41,015 nt of DNA from Opitutales bacterium (GTDB lineage Bacteria; Verrucomicrobiota; Verrucomicrobiia; Opitutales; T3Sed10-336), in the NCBI GenBank assembly GCA_007130045.1, contig SLTG01000058.1, positions 1 to 41,015 of the forward strand, written 5' to 3'. Made by a program: the position numbers and the translations under genes. Below are positions 40,693 to 41,015 of this stretch, piece after piece; position 1 is the first letter of the stretch, and each line of letters begins with the position of its first letter. The notes under the pieces were generated by a model. It saw only the letters and a program-made list of their open reading frames with translations, was not told where the DNA came from and made no database searches.

Positions 40693-41015
40693 AAAAGACG
40701 TCAGGTCTCTACATTTGACAAATCCACACTCTGAATACGCACCTCTCAGTTCTTCGCCAACCGGCACGCCCTTGTTCCAATCGGCCGCCCCTCCCGCCCC
40801 CCTGTCCGCGGCTGGTCCGACCCTTTTGGTTTTTGGCGGGCCGCTCCGGCCGCACAATCCGCATTCATGTCCAATATCGCCCGGGGACCCGTCGGCGCTC
40901 GCGGGGCTCGCTTGGCAGGGGCGATACTGGACATAATGCGGGGTGGATTGTGCGCCGGAAGCGGCAAGTCAGCGGACCGGGTCGGACCAGCCGCGGACAG
41001 GGGGGCGGGAAGGGC
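40693..41015. repeat. Repeat array unit 3 with ~100-nt inverted arm at window edge
   Basis: Shares acatttgacaaatccacact, ggcacgcccttgttccaatc and gcacaatccgcattcatgtc / aatatcgcccgggg with units 1-2. The segment from about 40790 to 40890 is repeated in inverse orientation from 40910 to 41015 (for example ctgtccgcggctggtccgac on the left and gtcggaccagccgcggacag on the right), so a large cruciform or hairpin is possible. The element continues beyond the window. Confidence 0.75.

Noticed and set aside
40054-40720. CRISPR-like array
   Set aside because: The repeats are 237 and 402 nt apart, degenerate and hundreds of bases long with no uniform spacers; no cas gene is present.

Overview
The window is GC-rich (roughly 60%) bacterial chromosome. 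Several features point to the Verrucomicrobiota/Kiritimatiellota side of the PVC superphylum: a PEP-CTERM tail, large secreted proteins with 'DTNGNxLPDSWE'-type segments, an RHS cell-surface tip, a GbsR/DCC/TIGR01777 operon and many short dispersed hairpin repeats. An electron-bifurcating-type [FeFe]-hydrogenase operon suggests an anaerobic or fermentative lifestyle. The taxonomic placement is inference from family content, not a search result.

Layout. 1-200: 5'-truncated group II intron reverse transcriptase fragment on the minus strand and a REP-like hairpin. 204-6494: a very large secreted protein, a MITE-like element with target-site duplication, and a large PEP/pyruvate-binding protein with a KaiC-like domain lacking a P-loop. 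6528-10089 (minus): glutamate dehydrogenase, a 2-hydroxyacid dehydrogenase and a TIM-barrel sugar isomerase-like protein. 10412-12746: a DUF2892 remnant, lexA with a candidate SOS box, and decayed genes (VOC fragment, AlbA_2-type gene with several frameshifts fused to a PLD-helicase piece). 12841-17108: hydC-hydB-hydA [FeFe]-hydrogenase. 17238-20228: TonB-dependent receptor and DMT permease. 20395-21320: transposase and SLC13 fragments plus dispersed repeats. 21317-22162 (minus): MscS channel. 22267-26175: an 'ECF42-type' accessory set (sigma-factor remnant, three DUF899 loci of which one is intact, VOC proteins, DUF1428, DUF1579, DoxX remnant). 26190-28318: two DMT genes (one broken) and head-on LysR/isochorismatase fragments. 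28499-29967: unknown partial ORF and a rhodanese-YceI fusion broken by a (GT)6 tract. 30187-36512: an island of toxin-antitoxin modules (Phd-zeta, AbrB-PIN, orphan antitoxin with PIN tail, VapBC) interrupted by a GbsR-regulated four-gene operon. 36550-41015: PEP-CTERM fragment, RHS tip with a metallopeptidase-like toxin domain and a candidate immunity gene, a 3'-truncated IS110 transposase, and an array of structured, partly inverted repeats running off the right edge.

How it works together. The housekeeping core is nitrogen assimilation (gdhA), DNA-damage control (lexA) and hydrogen/NADH/ferredoxin redox balancing (hydCBA). Around this core the DNA is unusually rich in gene remnants and repeats: I count more than a dozen truncated or frameshifted genes. 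The best candidates for something new are the RHS metallopeptidase/immunity pair, the repeat array beside IS110, the HydB subunit that has lost the ligands of its N-terminal iron-sulfur cluster, and the P-loop-less KaiC/PEP-binding fusion.
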